Translations under genes and position numbers: made by a program
The notes under the pieces: model-generated
The model's database searches: none
Seen by the model: only the letters and a program-made list of their open reading frames with translations
Told to the model about the DNA's origin: nothing
Part shown: positions 1 through 6,704 of the stretch, piece after piece
Numbering within the stretch: position 1 is the first letter of the stretch
Layout of the letters: every line of letters starts with the position of its first letter
Assembly (NCBI GenBank): GCA_001412335.1
Contig: LKUF01000093.1
Location: 1 to 10,692 of the forward strand
Reading direction: 5' to 3'
From: Methanolinea sp. SDB
GTDB lineage: Archaea; Halobacteriota; Methanomicrobia; Methanomicrobiales; Methanospirillaceae
Length of the DNA: 10,692 nt

Positions 1-467
1 GCGACCTTTCCGGCCGGAAGCAGCACGACAGCAGGTATCCCTGCCTTTGCCGCGTATGCCGCGAGGCTTGCCGATGTATTCCCCGTACTCGCGCACGCGA
101 CACTGCTTTTCCTGAGCTGGATGGCCATGCTGACGCCTACGGTCATCCCCCTGTCCTTGAATGAACCGGTGGGGTTCATACCCTCATGCTTTGCATACAG
201 GTACGGAAGCCCCATCTCCGCACCCAGGCGGTGAAGGTGATAGAGTGGCGTCCCACCCTCCTGGAGCGTGACCGGGCCTATGGTGACCGGGAGCAGCTCA
301 CGATACCGCCAGACTGAAATGGGGCGCTTGTCCCAGATGGCCCGGCTCACCGTGACAGAGTCCATGTCATACTCAACTGCAAGGAGATGCCCGCATCTCC
401 GACAGTTGTATATGATCTCGTCGGGGGGATATGGCGTCCTGCAGTTCACGCACACAAGACGATACAT
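1..467 (-). CDS. thrC: Threonine synthase, N-terminal part (3' end outside window)
   Basis: Threonine synthase is a PLP enzyme that converts O-phosphohomoserine to threonine and phosphate in the cytoplasm. About 155 residues are present; the rest runs off the left edge. The N-terminus carries a small zinc-ribbon-like knuckle (C6, C9, C22, C25), which is common in archaeal ThrC. Then come EGGTPLY (70-76), the PLP-lysine motif NPTGSFKDRGM (98-108, Schiff-base lysine K104) and STGNTSAS, which contacts the PLP or substrate phosphate. These motifs make the family secure; the zinc knuckle and the GSFKDRGM form favour threonine synthase over other fold-type II enzymes such as cysteate synthase, which is the closest alternative in methanogens. 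An in-frame ATG exists 21 bases upstream (488), but a TATA-like box at 493-503 would place the transcript start near 470, so I prefer 467 with a nearly leaderless mRNA. It is read away from the nitrilase gene across a 131-base gap and is probably its own transcription unit. Confidence 0.9.
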   Translation of the reverse strand, partial: MYRLVCVNCRTPYPPDEIIYNCRRCGHLLAVEYDMDSVTVSRAIWDKRPISVWRYRELLPVTIGPVTLQEGGTPLYHLHRLGAEMGLPYLYAKHEGMNPTGSFKDRGMTVGVSMAIQLRKSSVACASTGNTSASLAAYAAKAGIPAVVLLPAGKV

Positions 468-492
468 GGTAATAGAGTGGGTGGTCATCGGG

Positions 493-503
493 TAAATATA
501 GAA
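493..503 (-). promoter_or_regulatory. Candidate TATA box for thrC
   Basis: On the minus strand this reads TTCTATATTTA, an archaeal box A-like stretch. Its centre is about 25-30 bases upstream of the chosen thrC ATG at 467, so the predicted start of transcription lies within a few bases of that ATG. The rest of the 468-598 gap shows no other gene and no convincing terminator after the nitrilase gene. This is a motif-only call. Confidence 0.4.
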
Positions 504-598
504 ATGGTGGAAATTTTCCCGCTGCAGATTCTTTCAGGCATACGGGAAATGGCAGTTTTTGCAGGTAATTCGCGAGGAGATCCTTCAATAGTGCCCAC

Positions 599-1432
599 TT
601 ACCGGTTTTTCTCTTCTTCCCGCACCAGGTGCCGGTACAGGCCGGGCCTGCGATCGCGCGATACGGGGAGGCTCGTCCGTGCATATTCGAGAACGTTCCG
701 ATCGATTCTTGCCTCCAGGAGCCCCTCCTCGTCTTCGAGCCTGCAGGCGACATCCCCTGACGGTCCTGCAGCCATCGATCCGCCACAGTAGCTATCTACA
801 GGGGTAATTCCGGTGGTATTAATCCCGATCACGTATGCCTGTGCTTCAAGCGCTCTCGCCTGGACGAAGAGCTGCCAGTGCTTCATCCGGGATGCAGGCC
901 AGGCAGCGGGGACCAGTACCGCATCGATGTTCGATGCGGCATAATACTGGAAGAGTGAGCCGAACCGGAGATCGTAGCAGATCGCGATCGCAAACCTGGT
1001 GCCAGAGAGGTCAAAGACCGTTACAGATTCGCCAGGGGAATAATTCCTGTCCTCGCCGCCGGCAGAGAAGAGGTGGCACTTTGAATACGAGGCACGTTCC
1101 CTGCCCTGGCTGTCAAGCACGATGCAGGTATTCCGGGGAAGCGGGTCATGTCTCTCCCGAAAGGAGCCGAGTACTGCAATCCCGTATTCGATTGCGAGAG
1201 CCCGCAATCCGCACACGATCGGGCCGTCCCGTCCCTGGATATGCCGGTGCGAGGAGGGATCCCAGCCTGTCGCGAACTGTTCGGCAAAGCACACCAGGTC
1301 TCCCGCCTGTCTGGAGGCCTCTTTCACCCAGTATTCTGCTTTTTCCAGGGTTTTTTCCGGATCCTCCCAGACAGCTGCCATCTGCACGGCATGTATCAGC
1401 ATATCAGGTACTGTACGTGCCTGGTCACACAT
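599..1432 (-). CDS. Carbon-nitrogen hydrolase (nitrilase superfamily amidase)
   Basis: This 277-residue cytoplasmic enzyme belongs to the nitrilase superfamily, whose members hydrolyse non-peptide C-N bonds through a Glu-Lys-Cys triad. All three residues are visible: E51 in FAEQFATGW, K118 in YSKCHLF and C152 in AICYDLRF. The length matches a single-domain omega-amidase/Nit-like member, and the GEDRNYSPGE stretch after the lysine is typical of that branch. The substrate cannot be told; omega-amidase (alpha-ketoglutaramate or similar) is one option. The first ATG at 1432 has an upstream GGAAGGA about 6 bases away; a second ATG at 1402 (MLIHAVQ) gives a more typical family N-terminus but has no ribosome binding site, so the start is uncertain by ten residues. 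The gene follows marC by 19 bases on the same strand and is probably cotranscribed with it, although no functional link between the two is known to me. Confidence 0.85.
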   Translation of the reverse strand: MCDQARTVPDMLIHAVQMAAVWEDPEKTLEKAEYWVKEASRQAGDLVCFAEQFATGWDPSSHRHIQGRDGPIVCGLRALAIEYGIAVLGSFRERHDPLPRNTCIVLDSQGRERASYSKCHLFSAGGEDRNYSPGESVTVFDLSGTRFAIAICYDLRFGSLFQYYAASNIDAVLVPAAWPASRMKHWQLFVQARALEAQAYVIGINTTGITPVDSYCGGSMAAGPSGDVACRLEDEEGLLEARIDRNVLEYARTSLPVSRDRRPGLYRHLVREEEKNR

Positions 1433-1451
1433 CTAGGTTCCTTCCGGTCCT

Positions 1452-2099
1452 TCAGGCGCCTGCCAGGAGGGGGAACGCGGAGCGAAGCCCTGTAATCACG
1501 AACTGGACCGCGATCGCGATGAGCAGCATTCCCATGAGCCGGTTGATGACCCGCGATTCTTTCTGGCCGACTCTGGAGACGATCTGCTCGGATTTTGTCA
1601 TCATGACATACGTGGTGACGATTGCGATGGTTATTGAAGCCAGTATAACGGCTTTCTGGACGACTGTGCCTACAGCCTCGCTCTCGAGCACAATTGTCGT
1701 TGCGATTGCGCCGGGGCCGGCGATCATGGGGATTGCCATGGGCATCACCGAGATGTCATCGGTATCCATGCTCTCGTATTTCTCGGTTGCAGTCATCTTT
1801 GTCCGTGACGTCCGGGCATACACCATCTCCATGCCGATACCGAAGAGAAGGATACCCCCACCGATCCTGAATGCATCGATGGTGATGCCGAACAGGTCGA
1901 GGACGATGCCCCCGAGAATGGCGAAGGTTACCAGGATCAGGAAAGCATACCTGCAGGCGTCCTTTGCCACCTGTTGTTTCTCCGCGTGCCCCATCCCTGA
2001 CGTGAGGGTGACAAAGAAGAGTGTCGCCGCCAGGGGATTGATGATTATGAAGATGGACGAGAGCGACAGAAGAATAAAATTCACCACGTCTCCCGCCAT
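1452..2099 (-). CDS. MarC family (UPF0056) integral membrane protein
   Basis: This is a 215-residue membrane protein of the MarC/UPF0056 family, a six-helix family of unknown transport function; the name comes from a location near the Escherichia coli mar locus, and a direct role in antibiotic resistance was not upheld. Hydrophobic segments lie near residues 6-32, 49-70, 76-93, 119-138, 146-166 and 188-208. The family-typical NP in the first helix (N21-P22) and the AIPMIAGPGAI motif (about 122-132) are present, and length is normal. The loop between helices 3 and 4 is polar and rich in K, T, E and D. The ATG at 2099 has no clear ribosome binding site; a TATA-like box at 2132-2141 would give a short leader. 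It is the first gene of a likely two-gene unit with the downstream nitrilase-family gene. The substrate is unknown. Confidence 0.88.
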   Translation of the reverse strand: MAGDVVNFILLSLSSIFIIINPLAATLFFVTLTSGMGHAEKQQVAKDACRYAFLILVTFAILGGIVLDLFGITIDAFRIGGGILLFGIGMEMVYARTSRTKMTATEKYESMDTDDISVMPMAIPMIAGPGAIATTIVLESEAVGTVVQKAVILASITIAIVTTYVMMTKSEQIVSRVGQKESRVINRLMGMLLIAIAVQFVITGLRSAFPLLAGA

Positions 2100-2131
2100 A
2101 TGGCAGTGGTTAGACTGTCAGCTCATAAGAG

Positions 2132-2141
2132 ATTTTCTAAA
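2132..2141 (-). promoter_or_regulatory. Possible TATA box for marC
   Basis: The minus strand reads TTTAGAAAAT here, preceded by a T-rich run (2142-2150). A start 22-27 bases downstream would fall near 2110, leaving a leader of about 10-15 bases before the marC ATG. The match to box A is only fair, and the adjacent T-run could equally belong to the end of the ndk operon. The 2100-2273 gap shows no coding signal otherwise. Confidence 0.3.
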
Positions 2142-2255
2142 GGAAAAAAGGATGATTCACCGATGGGACAAAAACCCTGCCACTGGTGACGGGAACGTGC
2201 ATTCTGGTCAATGGGACCTGTTTAAACGGAGAGATCACGAAGCTGTGATTGCGAC

Positions 2256-2269
2256 TTTTCCGGGAAAAA
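2256..2269 (-). terminator. Palindrome and T-run just after ndk, possible terminator
   Basis: TTTTCC-G-GGAAAA on the plus strand (2256-2268) is a perfect odd palindrome that begins only 5 bases after the ndk stop codon. Read in the direction of ndk transcription it starts with a run of five T (2269-2265). Archaeal termination often needs only T-runs, so this could end the ribosomal operon. The hairpin itself would have an impossibly small loop, so I rely on the T-run more than the fold. A second T6 run on the same strand is at 2144-2149. Confidence 0.35.
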
Positions 2270-2273
2270 TTGG

Positions 2274-2723
2274 TTATTCGTACAGAACGGACTCGTCTAT
2301 CCGCCTGTATGCGACCAGTTCGTCGGGAGAGAAGTGGATCGAGATCTCCCGTTCCGCGCTCTCCGGTGAATCGGAGGCGTGGATAACATTCCTTCCGATA
2401 TCCATTGCCAGGTCACCCCTGATGGTTCCCGGCAGCGCTTCTGCGGGATCGGTCGCTCCCACCAGCCCCCGCACGACAGTGACCACGGCTTTGCCTTCCC
2501 AGACCATGAGGAAGCAGGGCCCGCTGGTGACGTAATGCCGAAGCGACGGGAAGAACGGTTTTTCCAGGTGTTCCCTGTACTGGTCCATGACTCTCTTTTC
2601 CGGGAGTTTTTCAAAGCGGGCGGCAACCAGCTTGAGGCCCTTGCCCTCCAGGCGGGAGACAACCTCTCCGATCAGGCCGCGGGCAACCCCGTCAGGTTTC
2701 ACCATGACAAAGGTACGGTCCAC
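2274..2723 (-). CDS. ndk: Nucleoside diphosphate kinase
   Basis: Ndk transfers the gamma phosphate from ATP to nucleoside diphosphates through a phosphohistidine, keeping NTP pools balanced. The 149 residues match the usual short archaeal/bacterial length. Visible motifs are the N-terminal MVKPDGVARGLIG (K9), ATDPAEALPGTIRGDLA (about 90-106), and the active-site NVIHASDSPESAEREI with catalytic H115. The start is a GTG at 2723, decided by a strong ribosome binding site GGAGTGATC at 2728-2736 that overlaps the stop codon of the upstream L24e gene (6 bases between genes). This suggests translational coupling. It closes the L7Ae-S28e-L24e-ndk cluster, an arrangement seen in many Euryarchaeota. 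In several archaea infB follows ndk; here an unrelated marC comes next after a 174-base gap. Confidence 0.96.
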   Translation of the reverse strand: MDRTFVMVKPDGVARGLIGEVVSRLEGKGLKLVAARFEKLPEKRVMDQYREHLEKPFFPSLRHYVTSGPCFLMVWEGKAVVTVVRGLVGATDPAEALPGTIRGDLAMDIGRNVIHASDSPESAEREISIHFSPDELVAYRRIDESVLYE

Positions 2724-2727
2724 CCGT

Positions 2728-2736
2728 GATCACTCC
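2728..2736 (-). promoter_or_regulatory. Ribosome binding site of ndk overlapping the L24e stop
   Basis: GGAGTGATC on the minus strand is close to the archaeal GGAGGTGATC consensus. It includes the TGA of L24e (2730-2732) and lies about 4 bases from the GTG at 2723. It fixes GTG rather than a later codon as the ndk start. Confidence 0.75.
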
Positions 2737-2921
2737 TTTCCCATTGCCTTCCGGCCGGCTGCAGTCCATGCTACACGGCGCGGCGCTCTCTTCAGCCTGA
2801 AATTTTTCTGGCATTTTGTGCAGCAGAAATAGAATATAGTGCCGTCCTTCTTGACGAACATCTTGCCTGTGCCGGGCTCGATCGGTCCTCCGCAGAAACT
2901 GCAGTTGCGCATTTCCACCAT
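2730..2921 (-). CDS. rpl24e: 50S ribosomal protein L24e
   Basis: L24e is a small zinc-ribbon protein of the archaeal and eukaryotic large ribosomal subunit. The 63 residues begin MVEMRNCSFCGG and contain four cysteines in two CxxC knuckles (C7 and C10, then C33 and C37 in CCTKCQKNF, with C34 also nearby) around the family motif IEPGTGKMFVKKDGTIFYFC. The C-terminus is basic (KRAPRRVAW), fitting rRNA contact. A GTG at 2930 would extend the protein by three residues, but the ribosome binding site GGTGAT (2926-2931) points to the ATG at 2921, and the family usually starts with a short lead before the first Cys. The gene starts 5 bases after the S28e stop, and the ribosome binding site overlaps that stop. 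Confidence 0.95.
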   Translation of the reverse strand: MVEMRNCSFCGGPIEPGTGKMFVKKDGTIFYFCCTKCQKNFRLKRAPRRVAWTAAGRKAMGKE

Positions 2922-2926
2922 GACAA

Positions 2927-3136
2927 TCACCGCCTCGAAAGTTTCTTTGCCTCGCGCTCGGTCTCAAGGAGCATCAGCACGTCGCCCTCGCGTATCGGGC
3001 CCACGGTGTTTCGTGTGATGATTCGCCCTTTGTTTGGGCCATCGAGGATGCGGCACTTCACCTGCATGGCCTCACCATGCATACCGGTTGAACCGATGAC
3101 CTCGATCACTTCAGCCGGCGTTCCTTCGTTTGCCAT
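2927..3136 (-). CDS. rps28e: 30S ribosomal protein S28e
   Basis: S28e is a small-subunit ribosomal protein shared by archaea and eukaryotes, with an OB-like beta barrel near the mRNA exit/decoding region. The 69 residues match the family length. The central GMHGEAMQVKCRILDGPNKGR and GPIREGD segments and the C-terminal signature ETEREAKKL are diagnostic. The ATG at 3136 lies 7 bases after the L7Ae stop; its ribosome binding site is weak (GTGAG overlapping the L7Ae TGA), so translation probably depends on coupling to L7Ae. It is the second gene of the L7Ae-S28e-L24e-ndk unit. Confidence 0.96.
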   Translation of the reverse strand: MANEGTPAEVIEVIGSTGMHGEAMQVKCRILDGPNKGRIITRNTVGPIREGDVLMLLETEREAKKLSRR

Positions 3137-3143
3137 GATTGAC

Positions 3144-3512
3144 TCACGCTCTCAGTTCGTTGACCTGCTTGACGATCTCATCCACCATATCTTTTGCCTT
3201 TCCCGGTTTGACGATTGCTGCAGCAGTGGATCCCACGTCGAGACCGCTCGAGGCGCCGATATCATTCTGCTTGTTGATGAAGACGTAGGGGATCTTCTTC
3301 TCGTCACAGAGGGGTGCAAGGTGCATCACGATCTCCTGGGGCTCGACATCGGCTCCGATCAGCACGAGAGTTGCAATACTCCTCTCAATAGCCTTTGTCG
3401 CCTCATTCGATCCTTTCTTGATCTTGCCGGTATCCTTTGCGATTTCAAGCGCTTCAAGCGCTTTGTTCTGAATTTCTTCAGAAACTTCGAATTTCACGTA
3501 TGTCTGGGCCAT
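3144..3512 (-). CDS. rpl7ae: 50S ribosomal protein L7Ae, kink-turn RNA-binding protein
   Basis: Archaeal L7Ae binds kink-turns in 23S rRNA, box C/D and H/ACA guide RNAs and archaeal RNase P RNA. The 122 residues are the normal length. The RNA-binding signature GSNEATKAIERS (34-45) and the following LVLIGADVEPQEIV are clear, as is the loop DIGASSGLDVG (84-94) that sets kink-turn specificity (often LGxAAG in relatives, so this version is slightly unusual). The ATG at 3512 has a strong site GAGGTGA (3516-3522) about 3-6 bases upstream. It is the first gene of the operon. Its leader contains repeated UGAUGA and CUGA motifs, the same sequence elements that L7Ae recognises in box C/D RNAs, and one CUGA lies two bases before the ribosome binding site. 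L7Ae autoregulation through leader kink-turns has been reported in other archaea, so this may be the case here. Confidence 0.97.
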   Translation of the reverse strand: MAQTYVKFEVSEEIQNKALEALEIAKDTGKIKKGSNEATKAIERSIATLVLIGADVEPQEIVMHLAPLCDEKKIPYVFINKQNDIGASSGLDVGSTAAAIVKPGKAKDMVDEIVKQVNELRA

Positions 3513-3515
3513 AAC

Positions 3516-3595
3516 TCACCTCATTCAGGAGCAGGTAGCATCTCCCTCATCACTCATCAGTCAGTGAAGACGATGTAACCATATCATTTCATCAG
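3516..3595 (-). promoter_or_regulatory. L7Ae leader with box C/box D-like motifs, candidate autoregulatory RNA
   Basis: Read on the minus strand, this leader contains CTGATGA (3595-3589), CTGA (3564-3561), then CTGATGA and GTGATGA directly in tandem (3560-3547), and CTGA (3528-3525) just before the ribosome binding site GAGGTGA (3522-3516). GTGATGA fits the box C consensus RUGAUGA and CTGA is box D. Spacers of about 24 and 18 bases are longer than in standard archaeal C/D guide RNAs, so I favour a leader element over a guide RNA gene. I could not build a complete kink-turn with good flanking stems by hand. The motifs are observed; regulation by L7Ae is inferred. Confidence 0.4.
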
Positions 3596-3649
3596 GAGCG
3601 GAAATAAAGGTTTGTGACGGGTCGTTTTTGTGAAGAAATCGCACCCGAA

Positions 3650-3660
3650 CTTTATAAATA
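3650..3660 (-). promoter_or_regulatory. Candidate TATA box of the L7Ae operon
   Basis: TATTTATAAAG on the minus strand is the best box A in the 164-base gap between the DUF2298 gene and L7Ae. Transcription would begin near 3630, giving a leader of about 115-120 bases, long for an archaeal mRNA but consistent with a structured regulatory leader. A weaker CTTTATTTCC at about 3602-3611 would give a leader near 65-70 bases. The box begins 16 bases beyond the DUF2298 stop codon. Confidence 0.5.
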
Positions 3661-3676
3661 ATATGCCAGGGGCAGA

Positions 3677-5716
3677 TCAGGTTCCCGCACCAGGGAGCCA
3701 GTAAATCTGTACTCCCGCCTGGTCATAGATTGGCAGGAGACCCGCCTCCTGGACCCTGACCGCGTACTGCTCCCGCTCGAGCTCGCCGACATACAGGAGC
3801 GATGCCCCGTACTTCTCCATGAGTTGGCGTGTCATCGCCGGGTTCTCGTATATCATCCTGACATCGCCTGGCCGTTCCCCTGTCCATTCGCCAGACCGCC
3901 ACATGTACTCATGGAATGGCATGCCGATAATCGCAGGGATACCGGTGAATGACGATATGCGGGAATAGTAGGTGTAATCCCCGCCTTCCGCCTCGACAAT
4001 GCCCACTCTCCCTTCGATCGATCGCAGGTATTTTACTGCCTGGGCATCGCCGGGATGGGCCTCCTCGAGATAGGCAAGGCCGTCAAGCGTTCCACCAGGG
4101 TATGGCGAGTCGAGATTGACAACCAGGGGCGTGACAAGAAGGATAGCGCAAATCCCGATTATTGCTGCCGATCCGGCCCTCTTTGTGAAGGTTTTGCGGG
4201 GGATCAGCCGGGAGATGAGGTCTCCAAGCATCGAGAACGAGGACGCGCCCATCAGGAGCCATGCGGCGATGTAGAACTTGAAGATGGTGTTCATCCGGAA
4301 ATAGGTCTCACCCATGTTATCGATGAGGTACAGGAACTCGCAGGTGATGATTACCAGGAGGCCAAGGATGGCCAGCAGTTCTACAGGACTCTTCTCCTTC
4401 CTGGCAAGCAGGTAGACAAGAGGAATTGCGGCAATCGCCGCGGCAGGGTAGCCTGCCAGTGCTACAGGAAGCGCGATTGCCAGCAGATAGGGCCGTTTAC
4501 CGATATCTGCCGAGAGGTAGACGAGGTAGACCAGCAGGAAAAACCCGTGGACCAGGAGAAATTCCCCTGGAACGGTAGGAGAGTGCACGATTCCCACCCC
4601 GAGAATGCCCGAGGTGCTCATCTGCAGGTAGAATGGCAGGTAGATGGCAACAGAGATGACCGGGACGAGGATGAGAAAACCGTAGCTTCTTTCGAGGAAT
4701 GCAGCAACAGGATCGATGAATGCCGAAACGCCCCTTCCCTCTCTCTTCTCCGGGCGGGCGCTTTCGCCACGGTCTTTTAAAAAGATGAGAATACCGAACA
4801 AAACGGTGATCGGCGCATAGACGATGACGTCCCAGCTGTTGATGAGGGGCATCGATCCAAGGCTGATCGCACAAAGGCCGGCGATGACCCATCTCTTTCG
4901 CCGGTCACAAACCTGCCACCGTTTCCATGCAAATACGAGGAGAAAGATCAAGAAGACCTGGTTGAAGATCCCGATGACATGTGCGTGCACGTCCCCCCAC
5001 AGGAACGAGAAGAGCGGGAATTCGTTTATGGTATTGGTGATGGTGCGTGTGGAATCCCACATGACCGCCCCGGGAGCCTTGCCCTGGATAATCTGCCAGA
5101 TAAATGAGGGGTTCGCCACGAGAAACGTGGCCAGGGGGAGCCACCGGAACCTCTCGGAGAGGAGGTGGCCGAGCGCGTACATGTTCAGGGCCGAGTATCC
5201 AAGCACGGTCGGCAGGGCCAGGTTGAAGGCGATGTTGGACGGGACACCTGAAACGATGGCCACGGCGCCGAAGATCCAGTACCCGAGGTAATAATACACG
5301 TCCATGAACCCTCCCAGGTACCAGGGATCGAGTGGGGGGACCACAGGCGTCCTGATGATCGATGCCAGGAAGGCATGGTCCATGAACTTCTCGGCGTACG
5401 ATATGCTCGGATTGACGAACCTGACCTCTGTCATGAAGAGGAAGAAGAGGAGGAATACCAGTATCCACTTCCATTGCGCCTTCAGTTCACCGAGGCTGTA
5501 CTCCTTTCTGGAAGCGGCAAGGAGGAACAACATGGCGAAGGGAAGGAGCGCGATCTGGATTGGTATCCCTGCCAACCCGCAGTACCATGAAGCAAGGCAG
5601 AATAAAAGGAGCGATGCAGAAAAGGAGAGTGGAAAAGAGAACTCTCCAAAGATTTTTTTCAGGTACGGCCAGATTGCGAGCTGGAGAAAGAGGAGGATCG
5701 CGAGCCACGAGAGCAC
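3677..5716 (-). CDS. DUF2298 (Chlor_Arch_YYY) polytopic membrane protein, probable GT-C-like transferase
   Basis: This 679-residue protein is almost wholly hydrophobic, with roughly a dozen or more membrane segments and a soluble tail after about residue 560. It carries the family hallmark triple tyrosine (Y141-Y143, in GFMDVYYYLGYW), LDPWYLGG just before it, WGDVHAHV (240-247) and METYFRMN-like NMGETYFRMNTIFKFY. AEKFMDHAF (108-116) lies in the first large loop, with E109 and D113 placed like the acidic residues of GT-C glycosyltransferases; that analogy is mine. The family is known from archaea and Chloroflexi and has no established reaction. A role using a polyprenyl-phosphate sugar on the outer face fits its GT2 and flippase-like neighbours. 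The start is unclear: GTG 5716 is the first standard start in frame but has no good ribosome binding site, while the frame is open for 22 codons upstream (see findings). It follows the flippase-like gene by 16 bases. Confidence 0.85.
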   Translation of the reverse strand: MLSWLAILLFLQLAIWPYLKKIFGEFSFPLSFSASLLLFCLASWYCGLAGIPIQIALLPFAMLFLLAASRKEYSLGELKAQWKWILVFLLFFLFMTEVRFVNPSISYAEKFMDHAFLASIIRTPVVPPLDPWYLGGFMDVYYYLGYWIFGAVAIVSGVPSNIAFNLALPTVLGYSALNMYALGHLLSERFRWLPLATFLVANPSFIWQIIQGKAPGAVMWDSTRTITNTINEFPLFSFLWGDVHAHVIGIFNQVFLIFLLVFAWKRWQVCDRRKRWVIAGLCAISLGSMPLINSWDVIVYAPITVLFGILIFLKDRGESARPEKREGRGVSAFIDPVAAFLERSYGFLILVPVISVAIYLPFYLQMSTSGILGVGIVHSPTVPGEFLLVHGFFLLVYLVYLSADIGKRPYLLAIALPVALAGYPAAAIAAIPLVYLLARKEKSPVELLAILGLLVIITCEFLYLIDNMGETYFRMNTIFKFYIAAWLLMGASSFSMLGDLISRLIPRKTFTKRAGSAAIIGICAILLVTPLVVNLDSPYPGGTLDGLAYLEEAHPGDAQAVKYLRSIEGRVGIVEAEGGDYTYYSRISSFTGIPAIIGMPFHEYMWRSGEWTGERPGDVRMIYENPAMTRQLMEKYGASLLYVGELEREQYAVRVQEAGLLPIYDQAGVQIYWLPGAGT

Positions 5717-5732
5717 CGCGACAATCTGGGCA

Positions 5733-6704
5733 TCATATGCCAGGATCGTTGCCTCCCACCAGTTCCTTTCTGAATGCGGATTTCATGGTGTCCACCACCC
5801 ATCCACCGAAGTAGTATATGGAGACGATGCCTCCTGCGAGCGTCACCAGGTTCTTTACGAGGTGATCGATGACCGCGATCAGGGTTGCGACTGCAGGGGA
5901 GACTCCTGCAAGGGAGAATGTCAGGGCGAGGGCAAGCTCGTATGTCCCGACACCCCCCGGGGTGAGCGGAACTGCCTTTACAAGGTTTCCGATGACGATT
6001 GCAAGGACGATCAGGGCGAACGGGATGCTCTCTCCAAACATCATGACCACGAAGAAACAGACCGCAACGTCGAGCATCCAGATGACGATTGATTCTGTCG
6101 TGAGGACAACCATCGAGTGGAGCGTCAGCGAGGCCTGCCGTACCTGCCCGAGCATGGTTAAAATAATCTTCAGGTACCGGTTTTTTGGCGATAACTTCCC
6201 CACGAACAGGAGAAACCCAAAAAAAACGGCGCCTGCCACGAGAGGAAGGATGATGACCGTGTAGAACCAGTCCGGCGCATCGATGACGAAGAGAAGGGAG
6301 ACTGCCCCGAGCAGCGCAATGGTGATGATATCAAAGACCCGTTCCACCACGATTGACGATATCCCCTCGGATATGGTTGCGTCATTCTCGTGTTTTAGGA
6401 TAAAGACCCTGACGAGATCACCGAGACGTGCAGGGATTATCAGGTTGGCGGTCTGGCTGACAAAGATACATGCAGTGGAGAAACAGAGGCCGACCCGGAT
6501 GTCAAGTCCGGCAAGTATCTTCTTGTACCGGAATCCACGCAGCCACCATGCGGCGATGCATATGGCTGTTGCTGCCACGAGATATATCCAGTCGGCATGC
6601 TCGAGGGCCAGTATCAGGTCGTCCCATACCCGGGCAAGCATGAAGACTATGATGGCCGCGGCAACCAGGGTTGAGAGAATGATTGCGCTAATCTTTCGAT
6701 ACAT
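5733..6704 (-). CDS. Flippase-like membrane protein, UPF0104 / LPG synthase TM family
   Basis: A 323-residue membrane protein of the family that includes the transmembrane half of bacterial lysylphosphatidylglycerol synthase and the C-terminal half of haloarchaeal AglD. Motifs typical of the family are seen: PARLGDLVRV (91-100), VVERVFD (119-125) and VPLTPGGVGTYE (245-256). About eight hydrophobic segments occur, starting with residues 6-24. It probably handles or moves a lipid-linked substrate; the activity is not proven for archaeal members. The ATG at 6704 (MYRKISAI) is chosen over an upstream in-frame codon at 6752 because the extra residues are unlike the family and GGTGG (6712-6716) is placed 7 bases before it. 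It overlaps the end of the GT2 gene by 17 bases, so the two are probably translationally coupled. Together the two genes reproduce the domain order of AglD as two proteins. Confidence 0.88.
   Translation of the reverse strand: MYRKISAIILSTLVAAAIIVFMLARVWDDLILALEHADWIYLVAATAICIAAWWLRGFRYKKILAGLDIRVGLCFSTACIFVSQTANLIIPARLGDLVRVFILKHENDATISEGISSIVVERVFDIITIALLGAVSLLFVIDAPDWFYTVIILPLVAGAVFFGFLLFVGKLSPKNRYLKIILTMLGQVRQASLTLHSMVVLTTESIVIWMLDVAVCFFVVMMFGESIPFALIVLAIVIGNLVKAVPLTPGGVGTYELALALTFSLAGVSPAVATLIAVIDHLVKNLVTLAGGIVSIYYFGGWVVDTMKSAFRKELVGGNDPGI

Noticed and set aside
2234..2249. Short inverted repeat ATCAC-N6-GTGAT after ndk
   Set aside because: A five-base stem with no T-run behind it is expected by chance in a gap of this size.
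835..2535. Plus-strand open frame of 566 codons across the nitrilase, marC and ndk genes
   Set aside because: It runs opposite to three genes with clear family motifs, has low-complexity composition (rich in R, S, P) and spans intergenic control regions; it is an antisense shadow of GC-rich codon use.
3006..3578. Plus-strand open frame of 190 codons opposite S28e and L7Ae
   Set aside because: Overlaps two certain ribosomal protein genes and their leader on the other strand, and shows no family features.
3516..3600. Free-standing C/D box guide RNA gene
   Set aside because: Box order C, D', C', D can be forced, but the spacers (about 24 and 18 bases) exceed the usual 9-12 of archaeal guides and the ends do not pair well; a leader element of L7Ae fits better.
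5304..6092. Plus-strand open frame of 262 codons opposite the DUF2298 and flippase-like genes
   Set aside because: Composition is charged and repetitive in the way antisense frames of membrane-protein genes are; no motif seen.
6219..6226. A8 run within the flippase-like gene as a frameshift site
   Set aside because: The downstream frame is intact and matches the family to its end, so there is no sign of a broken or switched frame.
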